Shown piece by piece: positions 20,742-30,663 of a DNA stretch of 64,000 bases (position 1 is the first letter of the stretch; each line of letters opens with the position of its first letter). Source of the stretch: Parvimonas sp. oral taxon 110 str. F0139 (GTDB lineage: Bacteria > Bacillota > Clostridia > Tissierellales > Peptoniphilaceae); NCBI RefSeq assembly GCF_000214475.1, contig NZ_AFII01000001.1, forward strand, positions 186,001-250,000, written 5' to 3'. Both the position numbers and the translations under genes were made by a program. The notes below the pieces were generated by a model. It had not been told where the DNA came from and made no database searches. It saw only the letters and a program-made list of their open reading frames with translations.

Positions 20742-22007
20742 ATGTTATATTTTGCTCAAGAAGTGGCAAAACAGAAATATTGGTCACTTATTAAGGTAGA
20801 TAATACTTTGGTATTACTAGCTATTTTATGTGCTATAGCTGCATTTAGTATTTACTTAGAACAAACTTATAGTTGGGCTGGGAAAATTACAGGATGTATT
20901 CTTGCACTAGCTTTCACCATGGTTTTATCAAATTTTAGGATTATCCCTGCTGAAGATACAAAAGCATATGATATAGTATGGGGTTGGGTAGTTCCTCTTG
21001 CAATTCCTATGTTACTTTTTAAGGCTGACTTAAAAAAGGTTTGGAAAGAATCAGGAAGGCTTATTGGAATTTATTTATTAAGTGGTTTAGGTACAATTTT
21101 AGGTGCATTCGTAGCATTTTTCTTATTAAAGAATTTTATTCCAGAACTTTATAAATTAAGTGCGATGATGGTTGGAACTTATACTGGTGGTAGTATGAAC
21201 TTAACTGCAATGGCTGATGCGTTTCCTTTGGATGATAAAGGATTAGTTGGTTCTGCTGTAGTAGCTGATAACTTATTTATGGGAATTTATTTTGTAAGTT
21301 TAACTATTATACCTACGATGAAATTCTTTAGAAAACATTATAGCCATCCTTATGAAGATGAAATGGAAAAGTTAGGTTCAGTTGGAGAAAATAAAGCTGC
21401 ACAATTCTGGGCAAAGAAAGATGTTTCTTTATTAGATGTAGCAAAAGTTATTTCATTCTCTTTTGTAATTGTTGCGGTATCTACAGAATTAGGCGCTTAT
21501 ATTTCAGGATTTAAACCTAATACTGACAATATGGGAACTGCGTTAAGATTTCTTGTTGATTTATTCTTCGGCCTAGTTGGTAGTAAATATTTATTAATGA
21601 CTACAATAACTGTTATTTTAGCAACTTATACAAAAATTTTAGCAAAAGTTTCAGGTGCAGAAGAAATAGGTACATTTTTAATTCATATTTTCTTTGGCGC
21701 CATTGGAGCACCTGCATCTATTGAGATAATATTAAAGAAAGCACCATGGTTATTAGTATTTTGTGTACTTATCGTTGTAATAAACATGATTGTTTCATTT
21801 ATTTTTGGTAAGATTTTCAAATATTCAATTGAAGAAGTATGTATTGCTTCAAATGCTAATATTGGGGGACCAACAACTGCTGCAGCATTAGCTATTGCTA
21901 GAGGTTGGAATCAATTAGTTGTTCCTGGAATGTTAGTTGGTATTTTAGGATATGTTATTGGTAATTATTACGGTGTATTTATCGGTAATATATTGAAGTT
22001 ATTTTAG
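20742..22007 (+). CDS. DUF819 (YjcL-like) integral membrane protein
   Basis: 421 residues with about ten to twelve transmembrane segments. MMVGTYTGGSMNLTAMADAF and SNANIGGPTTAAALA are conserved glycine-rich loops of DUF819, a family of transporter-like proteins of unknown substrate; a related loop pattern occurs in sodium-linked carboxylate carriers. GGAGG precedes the ATG. Very strong promoter upstream. The OsmC gene begins 2 nt after its stop, so the two are coupled. Confidence 0.85.
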   Translation: MLYFAQEVAKQKYWSLIKVDNTLVLLAILCAIAAFSIYLEQTYSWAGKITGCILALAFTMVLSNFRIIPAEDTKAYDIVWGWVVPLAIPMLLFKADLKKVWKESGRLIGIYLLSGLGTILGAFVAFFLLKNFIPELYKLSAMMVGTYTGGSMNLTAMADAFPLDDKGLVGSAVVADNLFMGIYFVSLTIIPTMKFFRKHYSHPYEDEMEKLGSVGENKAAQFWAKKDVSLLDVAKVISFSFVIVAVSTELGAYISGFKPNTDNMGTALRFLVDLFFGLVGSKYLLMTTITVILATYTKILAKVSGAEEIGTFLIHIFFGAIGAPASIEIILKKAPWLLVFCVLIVVINMIVSFIFGKIFKYSIEEVCIASNANIGGPTTAAALAIARGWNQLVVPGMLVGILGYVIGNYYGVFIGNILKLF

Positions 22008-22009
22008 CT

Positions 22010-22435
22010 ATGATTTGTAATATAAGATTAGAAAAAAATGGAGATATGATTTTATCCAGTAATGGACAAGAAATAATAACACATAGTTTAAAATGTAAGG
22101 AAGTAAATTCTGGATATATGTCACCAGGAGCTATGTTCATGGGAGCTCTTGCTGGATGTAAAGTTTTAACTTTTATTAAATCTGCAAAATATTATAAAAT
22201 AAAATTTGAAGAATTAAATATTGAAGTTGAAGCTGACGTTTTAAGTACTGATAATATAGGAGAAACTCCATTTAAAAATCAAGAGTATTCAGAAATAAGG
22301 ACAAAATATTCTTTAAAAACTGATGCAAGTATTGATAAAATTGATAAGGTAATTGATCTTGCAAATAAAATATGTACCGTAAATATAGCAGTTGATAAGA
22401 ATATAAAACAGTCACATAAAATTGAATTATTATAA
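22010..22435 (+). CDS. OsmC-family protein
   Basis: 141 residues. OsmC/Ohr proteins are thiol peroxidases or redox-linked small-molecule binders. The first conserved cysteine is in ALAGCKVLTFI, on the family's central helix, and the second is in KICTVNIAV. Start ATG 2 nt after the preceding stop, so translation is probably coupled to the DUF819 gene. A perfect terminator follows. Whether it reduces peroxides or does something else cannot be read from the sequence. Confidence 0.82.
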   Translation: MICNIRLEKNGDMILSSNGQEIITHSLKCKEVNSGYMSPGAMFMGALAGCKVLTFIKSAKYYKIKFEELNIEVEADVLSTDNIGETPFKNQEYSEIRTKYSLKTDASIDKIDKVIDLANKICTVNIAVDKNIKQSHKIELL

Positions 22436-22444
22436 TTTATTTTA

Positions 22445-22474
22445 AATCACAGATAAATATATCTGTGATTTTTT
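22445..22474 (+). terminator. Terminator after the OsmC gene
   Basis: AATCACAGATA (22445-22455) pairs perfectly with TATCTGTGATT (22460-22470), followed by T4. Confidence 0.85.
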
Positions 22475-22491
22475 CTTTATAGTCCATAATC

Positions 22492-22520
22492 TTTACAACC
22501 TAAATAAGAAATGGTATAAT
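22492..22520 (+). promoter_or_regulatory. SigA-type promoter with extended -10
   Basis: TTTACA (22492-22497), 17 bp, TATAAT (22515-22520) preceded by TGG. It drives the single gene that follows. Confidence 0.75.
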
Positions 22521-22547
22521 AGCTCATATAAAAAGTCGGAGGAAAAT

Positions 22548-23920
22548 ATGAAAAATAAAATTTTACTCATGTTAACGATATTTTGTTTTTTATGGGAAAC
22601 ACGTTTAGAAATAATGCGGAAGAAAATACATTAACTGATAATTATAGAATATATGAGCCTTTTAACTTATCTGATACTAAAAATATAGAGCTATCTGGAG
22701 AATCTGTAATAGATTTTTCAAATGCTAGTCCAACTGAAAATAAATTAGATGGAGTTTATAAAGCGAATTATGCTCTAAAGAGCTCTAATGGTGATAATAG
22801 TACAGTTAAGATGGGCATAACATTTAATAGTAGCATAGAAAAATTAAGTGATTTTTCAATTAAAATGGATGGAGCAGATGTTCCATATACACTTAAATTT
22901 TTGAACGATAAATTTAAGTCTCCAACAGGTAGTGAATTTTATAGAGAAATTATAAATAATATTGATTCTCCAACCTATGAACCAGTAAATTTTAAAAAGG
23001 AAGATGTAGGAACTCTAAGAAAATTTAATTTAGAATCTAATAACATTGAAAATTTAAAATATGAGATTACAATTAAGTATTCTACAGATAAAACAAAATT
23101 ATTTTTATCAGGTGGAGAAAATGTAAAGGTTGAAGAAAATAAAAATTCTAAAACTATTGTTTTAACTCATGAATTTAGTGGAAAGAGTAAAACACCAGTT
23201 TTATATACAATCGGGAATGATGTAAGCATAAGAACTAAAATTTATTTAGGTGATAAACAAATTAATTCTGGTTATAAAGAAAATATTGAAAAGACATCTA
23301 TGAATGTTGAGAACTTTTTAAAGAATTTATTTCTAGGGGACATTCCCGATAATGTTAAACAAAGATTCTCAGAAGATAATCTTTATGAGATTTTTGTTGA
23401 AAATTTTGATAAAATATTGGGTGGTTCAGGTTATGATAGCCTAGGAGTTTTAAAATCAACAACAGACAAACAAATTGTTGCAATTTTTGAAATTCAAACT
23501 GATAGTAAAGTTGAAAAGCATTTAACTGTTGAGTATCCAATATCTTCATCACTAACAACAGTAAATAATATTAATGTAATGAAGCTAAATATAGAAAGTT
23601 CTTCATTTTCTACTTTTGATAATTTTAAGAGTTTTAAATATAAGTTTAATGGAAATGAAGATTACAAATATATTATTAATTCAAATTCAAAATATATTAA
23701 TACAAAAAAAGGTTCTGAAATAACATTAACAAATGCTCCTAATAATCTTATAACAAATTTAATATATAAAGAGAAGTATGTAAAAGGAATAAGTGAAAAA
23801 GAAGCAAAATCTTATACTAATCTTGCAATTATAGTAATAGGAATTGTGGAAATTGTTGGTGTGATATATTTAAAAAATTTATATTTTAAAGATAAACAAA
23901 TTAATAGAAGGAAAAAATAA
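22548..23920 (+). pseudogene. Unknown secreted or membrane-anchored protein, split by a 1-nt deletion
   Basis: The ATG at 22548, after CGGAGG, begins MKNKILLMLTIFCF, a signal-peptide-like start. Adding one T to the T6 tract at 22586-22591 joins it to the long frame and gives about 457 residues. The body is polar and rich in Asn, Ser, Lys and beta-like stretches. Near the C-terminus, NLAIIVIGIVEIVGVIYL is a membrane anchor followed by a basic tail ending in NRRKK. It therefore looks like an extracellular protein anchored at its C-terminus. I do not recognise a family. It is transcribed alone, between its own promoter and terminator. Confidence 0.65.
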
Positions 23921-23950
23921 AATCGAAAATTATTTTCGATTTTATTTTTT
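23919..23950 (+). terminator. Terminator
   Basis: AAAATCGAAAA (23919-23929) pairs with TTTTCGATTTT (23933-23943), loop of 3, then ATTTTTT. It begins in the stop codon of the preceding gene. Confidence 0.8.
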
Positions 23951-24018
23951 TATATTGCATTTGCAACATACATAATCAAAAAATTATTGTAATATTATTG
24001 TGTAGTTAGGAGGTAGTT

Positions 24019-25236
24019 ATGAGTAAAATAGATTTTGATGATAAATTATATAACATATTAAATGGTAATGAAAAACTATTACAATTTTTTATAAATAATG
24101 GTTTTGATCAATTAAAAAACGAAAAAATGTTGAAAACTATGGGTAAAATGGTTTCATTAAATATGGCTTTAAAAGTTAGAGGTATAAATAAGTCAGCATT
24201 CGAAGAAAAGTTAGATTTGTTCTTGAATAATGAACATAGTGCAGTTGATAAATCTCTTGAAGAAGAAAAAGTTGTAACTGGAGATGTTATTGTTAAAGGT
24301 GTTTTACCGTGTCCGTTAAAAATACCTATTATAGAATCTTTTGATAAATTTGTTGAAGAGGAAAAAACAAAAGGTCTAACTATTGGTTATGAATTAAAAT
24401 CTGCAAATCTAGGTATAGATTGGATTGAAAATGATATAGATTCGGAAGATATTAATAAAGTTGCTGATATAATGATTTCAGCAGGATTTGAATTATTTTT
24501 TGATAAAAACAAATTCGGAAAATTTTTCGAAAAGAATAAATTTTATGTTGAAAATAAGAAGATGAATAAAGACTTTGACAATAAAAAAATCTGTCTAAGA
24601 GATCCTAAAAATATTTATAATATTATTGCGGTAGTTCCTTGCGTATTTTTAATAAATGAAAATAATTTAAACGGGAGAAAAATTCCTACTTCTTGGGATG
24701 ATTTGCTTTTTAGTGGAAATTACACTGACAGTGTTGCAATTCCATTATCTGATTTAGATATGTTCAATGCTTTAGTTGTGAACATTTTTGCAAAATGGGG
24801 AATCAATGGTATTAAAGCGTTGGCAAAAATATATAAAAAGAGTTTACATCCTGCTGAAATGGTTAAGAAAAAAGGTGATTCAAAGAACAATCCACTTGTT
24901 AGTATTACTCCATATTTTTTCACACAAATGGTGTCAAGAAGTTCAGCACTTAAGGTTGTTTGGCCAAAAGATGGGGCAATAATAAGTCCTGTATTTATAA
25001 TGGCTAAAAAAGATAATGAAAATGCTCAAAAAGTAGTTGAATTTTTTAGAAATGAAAATGTTGGAAAATTACTTTCATCAAATGGAAAATTTCCTACTAC
25101 AATTTATGGGGTAGATAATATGTTGGATGAAGATTTTGGGTTTTTATTCTGTGGCTGGGATTATATTCATAATAATGATATAGTAAAAATTATGAAAGAA
25201 TCTGAAAGAATTTTTAATGAAGAAATTTTAAAATAG
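24019..25236 (+). CDS. Cytoplasmic solute-binding-like protein with N-terminal DUF1858-like domain
   Basis: 405 residues. Residues 1-70 form a small helical domain of DUF1858/ScdA-N type (LLQFFINNGFDQL, LKTMGKMVSLNMAL). From about residue 95 the protein resembles a type II periplasmic-binding protein (GDVIVKGVLPCPLKIPI, FFRNENVGKLL). There is no signal peptide or lipobox, so the binding fold should be cytoplasmic, which is unusual for an ABC solute-binding protein. GGAGG precedes the ATG. First gene of a tight three-gene unit with a GTPase (8 nt on) and an ABC ATPase. A short TTGCA-TT-TGCAA palindrome lies upstream at 23955-23966. Ligand unknown. Confidence 0.75.
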   Translation: MSKIDFDDKLYNILNGNEKLLQFFINNGFDQLKNEKMLKTMGKMVSLNMALKVRGINKSAFEEKLDLFLNNEHSAVDKSLEEEKVVTGDVIVKGVLPCPLKIPIIESFDKFVEEEKTKGLTIGYELKSANLGIDWIENDIDSEDINKVADIMISAGFELFFDKNKFGKFFEKNKFYVENKKMNKDFDNKKICLRDPKNIYNIIAVVPCVFLINENNLNGRKIPTSWDDLLFSGNYTDSVAIPLSDLDMFNALVVNIFAKWGINGIKALAKIYKKSLHPAEMVKKKGDSKNNPLVSITPYFFTQMVSRSSALKVVWPKDGAIISPVFIMAKKDNENAQKVVEFFRNENVGKLLSSNGKFPTTIYGVDNMLDEDFGFLFCGWDYIHNNDIVKIMKESERIFNEEILK

Positions 25237-25244
25237 AGGTTTAT

Positions 25245-25945
25245 ATGAATTTAGTAGTATTTTCAGGTCCTCCTTCATCAGGAAAGACCAGTGTAATAGT
25301 AAAGACAATTGACAACTTAAAAAATAGAGGTATTAAAGCAGGAGTAGTTAAGTTTGACTGTTTATATACTGATGACGATTTAATTTATAAAAAAATAATA
25401 TTTTAGTCAGAAAAGGACTATCTGGTGCTTTGTGTCCAGATCACTTCTTTGTTTCAAATATTGAAGAGGTTGTTCAATGGGGAATTAGTAATGAATTGGA
25501 CATTTTAATAACAGAATCAGCTGGACTTTGCAATAGATGTTCACCATATATTAAAAATATAAAAGCAGTTTGCGTTATTGATAATTTATCTGGTATAAAT
25601 ACACCTAAAAAAATTGGTCCAATGTTAAAAAGTGCGGATTATGTTGTTATAACAAAAGGAGATATTGTTTCCCAGGCTGAAAGGGAAGTTTTTTCTTCAA
25701 GAGTTGCTTCTGTTAATCCAAGTTCTATAGTTATGAATATAAATGGACTTACAGGACAAGGAACTTATGAATTAAGTACTTTATTGTATGATGAAAAGAA
25801 TTCAATAAATACTGTTAATGGTATGGAATTAAAATTTGCGATGCCAACTGCATTATGTTCTTACTGCTTGGGAGAAAAGAAAATTGGAGCAAAATATCAA
25901 ATGGGAAATATCAAGAAAATGAAATTGGAGGATAAAAATGCGTAA
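25245..25945 (+). pseudogene. CobW/HypB-like (G3E) GTPase, Cys-rich, split by a 1-nt deletion
   Basis: 233 residues once one A is added to the A7 tract at 25389-25395, which gives the reading YKKNNILVRKGLSGAL. The P-loop GPPSSGKTS is at the N-terminus. ITESAGLCNRCSPY resembles the Walker B/ExxG region of HypB and UreG, and VVITKGD is a G4-like NKxD motif. Cys pairs CNRC and CSYC, plus single Cys in KFDCLY and GALCPDHF, suggest metal or thiol chemistry. G3E GTPases insert nickel, cobalt or zinc into target proteins; here the target is unknown. ATG 25245 follows GAGG. The end overlaps the ABC ATPase start by 8 nt. Confidence 0.75.
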
Positions 25946-26942
25946 TCTAAAAATTGAAAAATTAATTGAAAAATATCCTTTTGTTGAAGTTTTTTTTGAA
26001 GAAAATAACTTTGATATTTCAAATAGTAAACATTTATCATTTGCAGAGTATTTACATTCATTTTCTGAAGAAGAAAAAGAAGAACTTGCAATAGATGAAG
26101 AATTGCTTTGCGATTCATTAGAAATATATATAAATCAAATGAAAAGTTTTTTAGGACTAGAAGATGATGAAGTAAATTCAATAACTTTACTAGCTGGTAC
26201 AGATAAATTTGGTAATAAAGAAAATTACGATGAGTTTATAGTAAATAAATCAGAAATAATTTCAATAGTTGGTCCTACAGGAAGTGGAAAGTCAAGATTA
26301 TTAGGAGATATTGAGTGGGTAGCAGATAGAGATACTCCTACTAATAGAAAAATTTTAATAAATGGAAAAGATGCTGATAAGAAATGGCGATTAAGTGCTA
26401 ATAATAAATTAGTTTCCCAACTTTCTCAAAATATGAATTTTGTTATGGACTTATCAGCATATGAGTTTATAGAACTTCATGCAAAAAGTAGAATGGTTGA
26501 AAATGAAGAAGAGATAATTAATAAAATTATTGTAGAAGCAAACAAACTTGCTGGAGAAAAATTTGACTTAAATACTCCTATAACTTCATTAAGTGGTGGA
26601 CAGTCTAGAGCTTTAATGATTGCTGATACAGCAATTTTAAGTTCATCGCCTATCGTTTTGATTGATGAGATTGAAAACGCAGGAATTGATAGAAAAAAAG
26701 CATTAGATTTATTAGTTAGTGAAAATAAAATTGTATTGATGGCAACACACGATCCAATACTTGCATTAATTGCTGATAAGAGAATTGTAATAAATAATGG
26801 AGCTATTGTTGCGATACATGAAACAACTGAAAAGGAAAAGGAATTACTTATAGAGCTTGAGAAAATGGATAATATTATTCAGGATTTAAGAAAGGAATTA
26901 AGATATGGTAACTCACTTTCAAATTTTGAAATAATGTTATAA
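25938..26942 (+). CDS. ABC-type ATPase without permease, with N-terminal helical domain
   Basis: 334 residues. The ABC core begins near residue 90: Walker A GPTGSGKS, signature LSGGQSRA, Walker B PIVLIDEIE, and H-loop ATHDP. Residues 1-65 (IEKLIEKYPFVEVFFEENNF) again look like a DUF1858-like helical domain, similar in layout to that of the first gene in this unit. No permease gene is adjacent. GGAGG precedes the ATG, which overlaps the GTPase stop. It may be a soluble ABC ATPase that works with the cytoplasmic binding protein and the GTPase, in metal or cofactor insertion, rather than a transporter. That is inference. Confidence 0.8.
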   Translation: MRNLKIEKLIEKYPFVEVFFEENNFDISNSKHLSFAEYLHSFSEEEKEELAIDEELLCDSLEIYINQMKSFLGLEDDEVNSITLLAGTDKFGNKENYDEFIVNKSEIISIVGPTGSGKSRLLGDIEWVADRDTPTNRKILINGKDADKKWRLSANNKLVSQLSQNMNFVMDLSAYEFIELHAKSRMVENEEEIINKIIVEANKLAGEKFDLNTPITSLSGGQSRALMIADTAILSSSPIVLIDEIENAGIDRKKALDLLVSENKIVLMATHDPILALIADKRIVINNGAIVAIHETTEKEKELLIELEKMDNIIQDLRKELRYGNSLSNFEIML

Positions 26943-27035
26943 AACTGTTGATTTTTTTATTTAATGTGTTACTATGCTTTCATAGAGTATATGTATTGCT
27001 ATATTGAATATATTGCAGAACAGGAGTAAATTATC

Positions 27036-27452
27036 ATGAAAGCAAAAACTATTTCAATTTTTAGTATTTTTTTATTTATAATATCTTTTTTTCTTTTAGA
27101 AAATATAATGTTAAGCCAAGAGTTTACATTTAATTATTACAGATATATATTAATTAATATTTTTAGAGTGCATAAAATATTCTCACAACCCGAATATGGG
27201 ATGACACATATATTTTTTTACAGCATATTTGTATATTCAATTTTAAATTTAATTTTTTGTTCTAATAGAATATATCTAATTATAAATCAAATATTTTTGA
27301 GTATATATTTTTTTCTAAATATATATCCAATAACAATAGGACGTTCAGGTTTTGAAAATGGTATTTCAATGATGTACTTTATTATAAATATATTTATAAT
27401 AATTTTGCTACATCTTATTAATTTATATCAATTTAAACATCTTAAAAGTTAA
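27036..27452 (+). CDS. Small four-helix membrane protein, unknown
   Basis: 138 residues, very rich in Ile, Phe and Leu, with four predicted membrane helices and a short loop NIYPITIGRSGFENG before the last. The layout is the same as in the next gene, so the pair are likely diverged tandem duplicates. CAGGAG lies 8 nt before the ATG. Preceded by a 95-nt spacer with a possible weak promoter (TTGATT then TACTAT). Function unknown; it could be a membrane partner for the upstream ATPase, but nothing in the sequence proves that. Confidence 0.6.
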   Translation: MKAKTISIFSIFLFIISFFLLENIMLSQEFTFNYYRYILINIFRVHKIFSQPEYGMTHIFFYSIFVYSILNLIFCSNRIYLIINQIFLSIYFFLNIYPITIGRSGFENGISMMYFIINIFIIILLHLINLYQFKHLKS

Positions 27453-27490
27453 GTTTTAATAAATAACGGATTTTAATTGAGGTGTTGTTC

Positions 27491-27907
27491 ATGAATATTG
27501 CTAAAAAATATTTTATAAATTATTTATGGATTGTAAATTTTGTTATATTTACTATACTTATGTTTATGCTAGATTATGTAGACTTGAATAATGAGTATAT
27601 ATACAGTGTTGATAAATATTTATTTTTAAAGATTTTGCCTATAATTGATGAATTGAATGGAGGAACATTCATTATAGTATTCTTATTATATATGACATTT
27701 TCTATTTTGTATAAGATAAATTATAAATTTTTAATTATAAATTTATCCTATGTAATATTTCAATTATTAGCAATATTGTATCCAGTTGTATTTGGGAAAG
27801 TTGAATTATTAGGTTCTAAATCAATATTATTGTTTATAATTATAATAATAATTCATTTTATATTGATTTTTATTAATACATTTCTTATAAAATTTAAATA
27901 TGATTGA
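27491..27907 (+). CDS. Small four-helix membrane protein, paralogue of the preceding one
   Basis: 138 residues with four hydrophobic helices. The ILYPVVFGK loop before the last helix corresponds to NIYPITIGR in the neighbour. The ATG at 27491 follows GAGGTG; a TTG 9 nt upstream is less likely. The spacing of 38 nt and the downstream terminator suggest a two-gene unit. I recognise no family. Confidence 0.6.
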   Translation: MNIAKKYFINYLWIVNFVIFTILMFMLDYVDLNNEYIYSVDKYLFLKILPIIDELNGGTFIIVFLLYMTFSILYKINYKFLIINLSYVIFQLLAILYPVVFGKVELLGSKSILLFIIIIIIHFILIFINTFLIKFKYD

Positions 27908-27914
27908 ATATTTT

Positions 27915-27946
27915 AAAAGGAGGAATTTTATAATTTCTCCTTTTTT
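27915..27946 (+). terminator. Terminator
   Basis: AAAAGGAG (27915-27922) pairs with CTCCTTTT (27937-27944), loop partly paired, followed by TT. An extended -10 ATGGTATAAT (TATAAT 27963-27968) for the next gene follows at once. Confidence 0.75.
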
Positions 27947-28022
27947 ATTGTAAAAATTATGGTATAATAGAATATATCTTTACACATTTTATAAAGATAT
28001 ATTTTTTATTGTGAGGAATATT

Positions 28023-30430
28023 ATGTTTGAACTTTTATCTCCGGCGGGGTCTATGGAATCCTTGAAAGCCGGAATTCAAAATGGAGCAGATGCTATTTAT
28101 CTAGGTGGTAGCAGTTTTGGAGCAAGAGCTTCTGCAACGAATTTTGACAATGATGAGCTTATAGAAGCTGTAAAATATGCAAAACTTAGAAATGCAAATA
28201 TATTTGTTACTGTTAATACATCTATAAAAGAAAATGAAATTGAAGAATTGATTTCTTATACAGATTTTTTATATAAAATTGGTGTGGATGCAATAATTTT
28301 GTCTGATATTGGAGTTGCAGAAGTTTTAAGAAATAGATATCCAAATATGGAACTTCATGCATCAACTCAAATATCTGCACATTCATTAAATGACGTTTTA
28401 GAATTAAAAAAAGTTGGATTTAACAGAGTAGTTCTTGCAAGAGAACTTAGTATAGAAGAAATTAAGGAAATCTGTGATAATGTTGATATAGACATTGAGG
28501 TATTTATCCACGGAGCTATCTGTGTAAGTTACTCAGGACAATGCCTTATGAGCTCAATGCTTGGAGATCGTTCAGGAAACAGAGGTCGTTGTGCCCAACC
28601 TTGTAGACAAAGTTATAAATTGATTAACAAAACAACAGGAAAGGCAATTGATGTAAATGGAAGTTACTTATTGAGTCCAAAAGATTTATGTAGTATAGAA
28701 AATATCGAAAAAATATTGGATACGGGTGTTAAATCCTTAAAAATTGAAGGAAGAATGAAAAGACCAGAATATGTAGCAGTTGTTACATCAAGATATAGAA
28801 AAACTATAGACAATTACATAAATAATAAAATTACAGATGATAAAAAGGCTTTAAAAGAAGATTTAGAAGCTATTTTTAATAGAAAATTCACATCAGGATA
28901 CCTTATGAGTAAAAACGGTTCTGATATTATTAATTTAGATAAGCCTAATAATGTTGGAGTTAAAGTAGGAGAAGTTTTAAGTTTCAATACCAAAAAAAGA
29001 AATTGAAAATAATATTATCCGGTAAACTTTCAAAGGGAGACGGCATTAATTTAGGTGGAGGAAACATTGGTAGAATAATTAAAAATGGAGAAATTTTTGA
29101 TTTTGGACTAGCCGGAGAAATTATAGAAATTGATTTTTTAAAAGATATAAAACCCAAAACTCCTGTTTACAAAACTTCTGATAAATTATTGGTAGATAAT
29201 GCCAATAAATCATTTAGAGAAGGAATTGAGAATAAAAAGATAAATTTAAAATGTGAAATTTTTATTAAAGTTGGACAGAAAGCTAAGTTTATTTTAGAAA
29301 ATATCGAAGTTTATTCAGATGAAAAAATAGAAAAAGCAAAGAATAAAGAAGTTGAGATTTCTAAGATTGTTGAAAAATTATCTAAAACTGGAGGAACGCC
29401 ATATAATTTTGTTTTTAAAAATATTTTTATTGATAAAGATGCCTTTATTCCGGTTTCAGTTTTAAATAATATGAGAAGAAAAGCTATAGTAAAATATGAG
29501 GAATATAAACTAGATTTTTCAGAAAAAAGAATCGTATGTCCTTTTAAAAATTTTAGTTATCAAAATGGTAAAAAAGTATTTAATGGAAAGATTACATTAA
29601 AAGTACATCAAAATTCTCAACTGGATAAAATTTTAGAATATCCAAATATATCAGAGTTTATAAGAGAAATTTACACTGAGGATTTTAATTTACTTGAAAA
29701 ATATTATAATAATCTAAAAGCCATTGGAATAAAATTAATTTATAGTGCGTTAGGTGTTATAAGAAATGAAGAGTATTCTGTATTAGAAAAATATTTATCC
29801 AAATTAAATGATGAAATTTTTAATAAAGTTCAAATATCAACTTGGGGGTCAAAAAGCTTTTTTAAATCAAAATTTGATACCAAAAAATTCAATATAGATA
29901 CATATTTTAATATCTATAATTCATATTCATTGAAATTTTTTGAAAAATATTTTAATGCTGAAGATATAACACTTTCACAAGAAATAAATAAATTTGAAAT
30001 AAAAAACATATTGGATAAATTAAAAGAAAGAAATTCAAATGTTGACATGATAATATACGGCCATACTAGATCAATGCTTACAGAATACTGTGCAATGGGA
30101 GTTTTAACAAAGGATTGTCACAAAGATAGACGTTGTGCGGAATGTGCAAGAAGTGATTATGCTTTAAAAGATATGGAAAATAGAGAGTTTAGACTATTTC
30201 AAGATATGTTTTGTAGAACTGAAATAAGAAACCATATTGCTCTTGATTTAAGAACTGATATAAAAGAAATATTTGAATTAGGAGTTGACAGAGTAAGACT
30301 TGATTTTACTTATGAAAATTCGATGATGGTCTATAAAATTTTAAAAGAATGTATTGATTGTTTAAAATATTCAAGAGAAATAAATGATAGAAATAGATTT
30401 AAAGGACACTATATAAATTCAGTTAGTTAG
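28023..30430 (+). pseudogene. U32-family peptidase/RlhA-like protein with C-terminal DUF3656-type region, split by a 1-nt deletion
   Basis: Long members of the U32 family are linked to rRNA or tRNA hydroxylation (RlhA, TrhP) and are annotated as collagenase-like peptidases. The first piece has the barrel start LLSPAGSMESLKAGI and the signature IHGAICVSYSGQCLMSS followed by NRGRCAQPCR, whose cysteines may hold an Fe-S cluster. Further Cys (KDCHKDRRCAEC) lie in the second piece. One A added to the A7 tract at 28992-28998 gives one frame of 802 residues. ATG 28023 follows GTGAGG. The in-frame ATG at 29003 has no SD, so separate proteins are unlikely. Confidence 0.82.
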
Positions 30431-30453
30431 ATTTTTAATATTAAATTAACTAT

Positions 30454-30491
30454 AAAAGTAGTAAATTTTTTAATATATATTACTACTTTTT
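30454..30491 (+). terminator. Terminator
   Basis: AAAAGTAGTAA (30454-30464) and TTACTACTTTT (30480-30490) are perfect arms with an A+T loop, followed by TG and T3. Confidence 0.7.
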
Positions 30492-30540
30492 GTTTATTAT
30501 TGTAAAAAATAAGTATTTTCTAAAAAAATTTTCTAAAACA

Positions 30541-30569
30541 TTGAAAATTAGATAAAATTTTGATAAAAT
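30541..30569 (+). promoter_or_regulatory. SigA-type promoter
   Basis: TTGAAA (30541-30546), 17 bp, TAAAAT (30564-30569). The ~95-nt leader that follows carries a small AGGTA/TACCT hairpin (30578-30593) of unknown role. Confidence 0.6.
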
Positions 30570-30663
30570 TAATGCTGAGGTATGATGTTACCTTACAATA
30601 ACTGATAAATTTTATTAAAAATATATAATATTGTTATTTCTAATAAAAAATAAGGATGTGTGT

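Noticed and set aside
23955..23966. TTGCA-TT-TGCAA as a defined metal-regulator operator before the three-gene module
   Set aside because: Only 5-bp arms and I cannot tie it to a known regulator; mentioned in the gene entry but not claimed.
29003..30430. Second half of the U32 protein as a separate gene
   Set aside because: Its ATG has no SD and overlaps the first frame; one added A joins both into a family-length protein.
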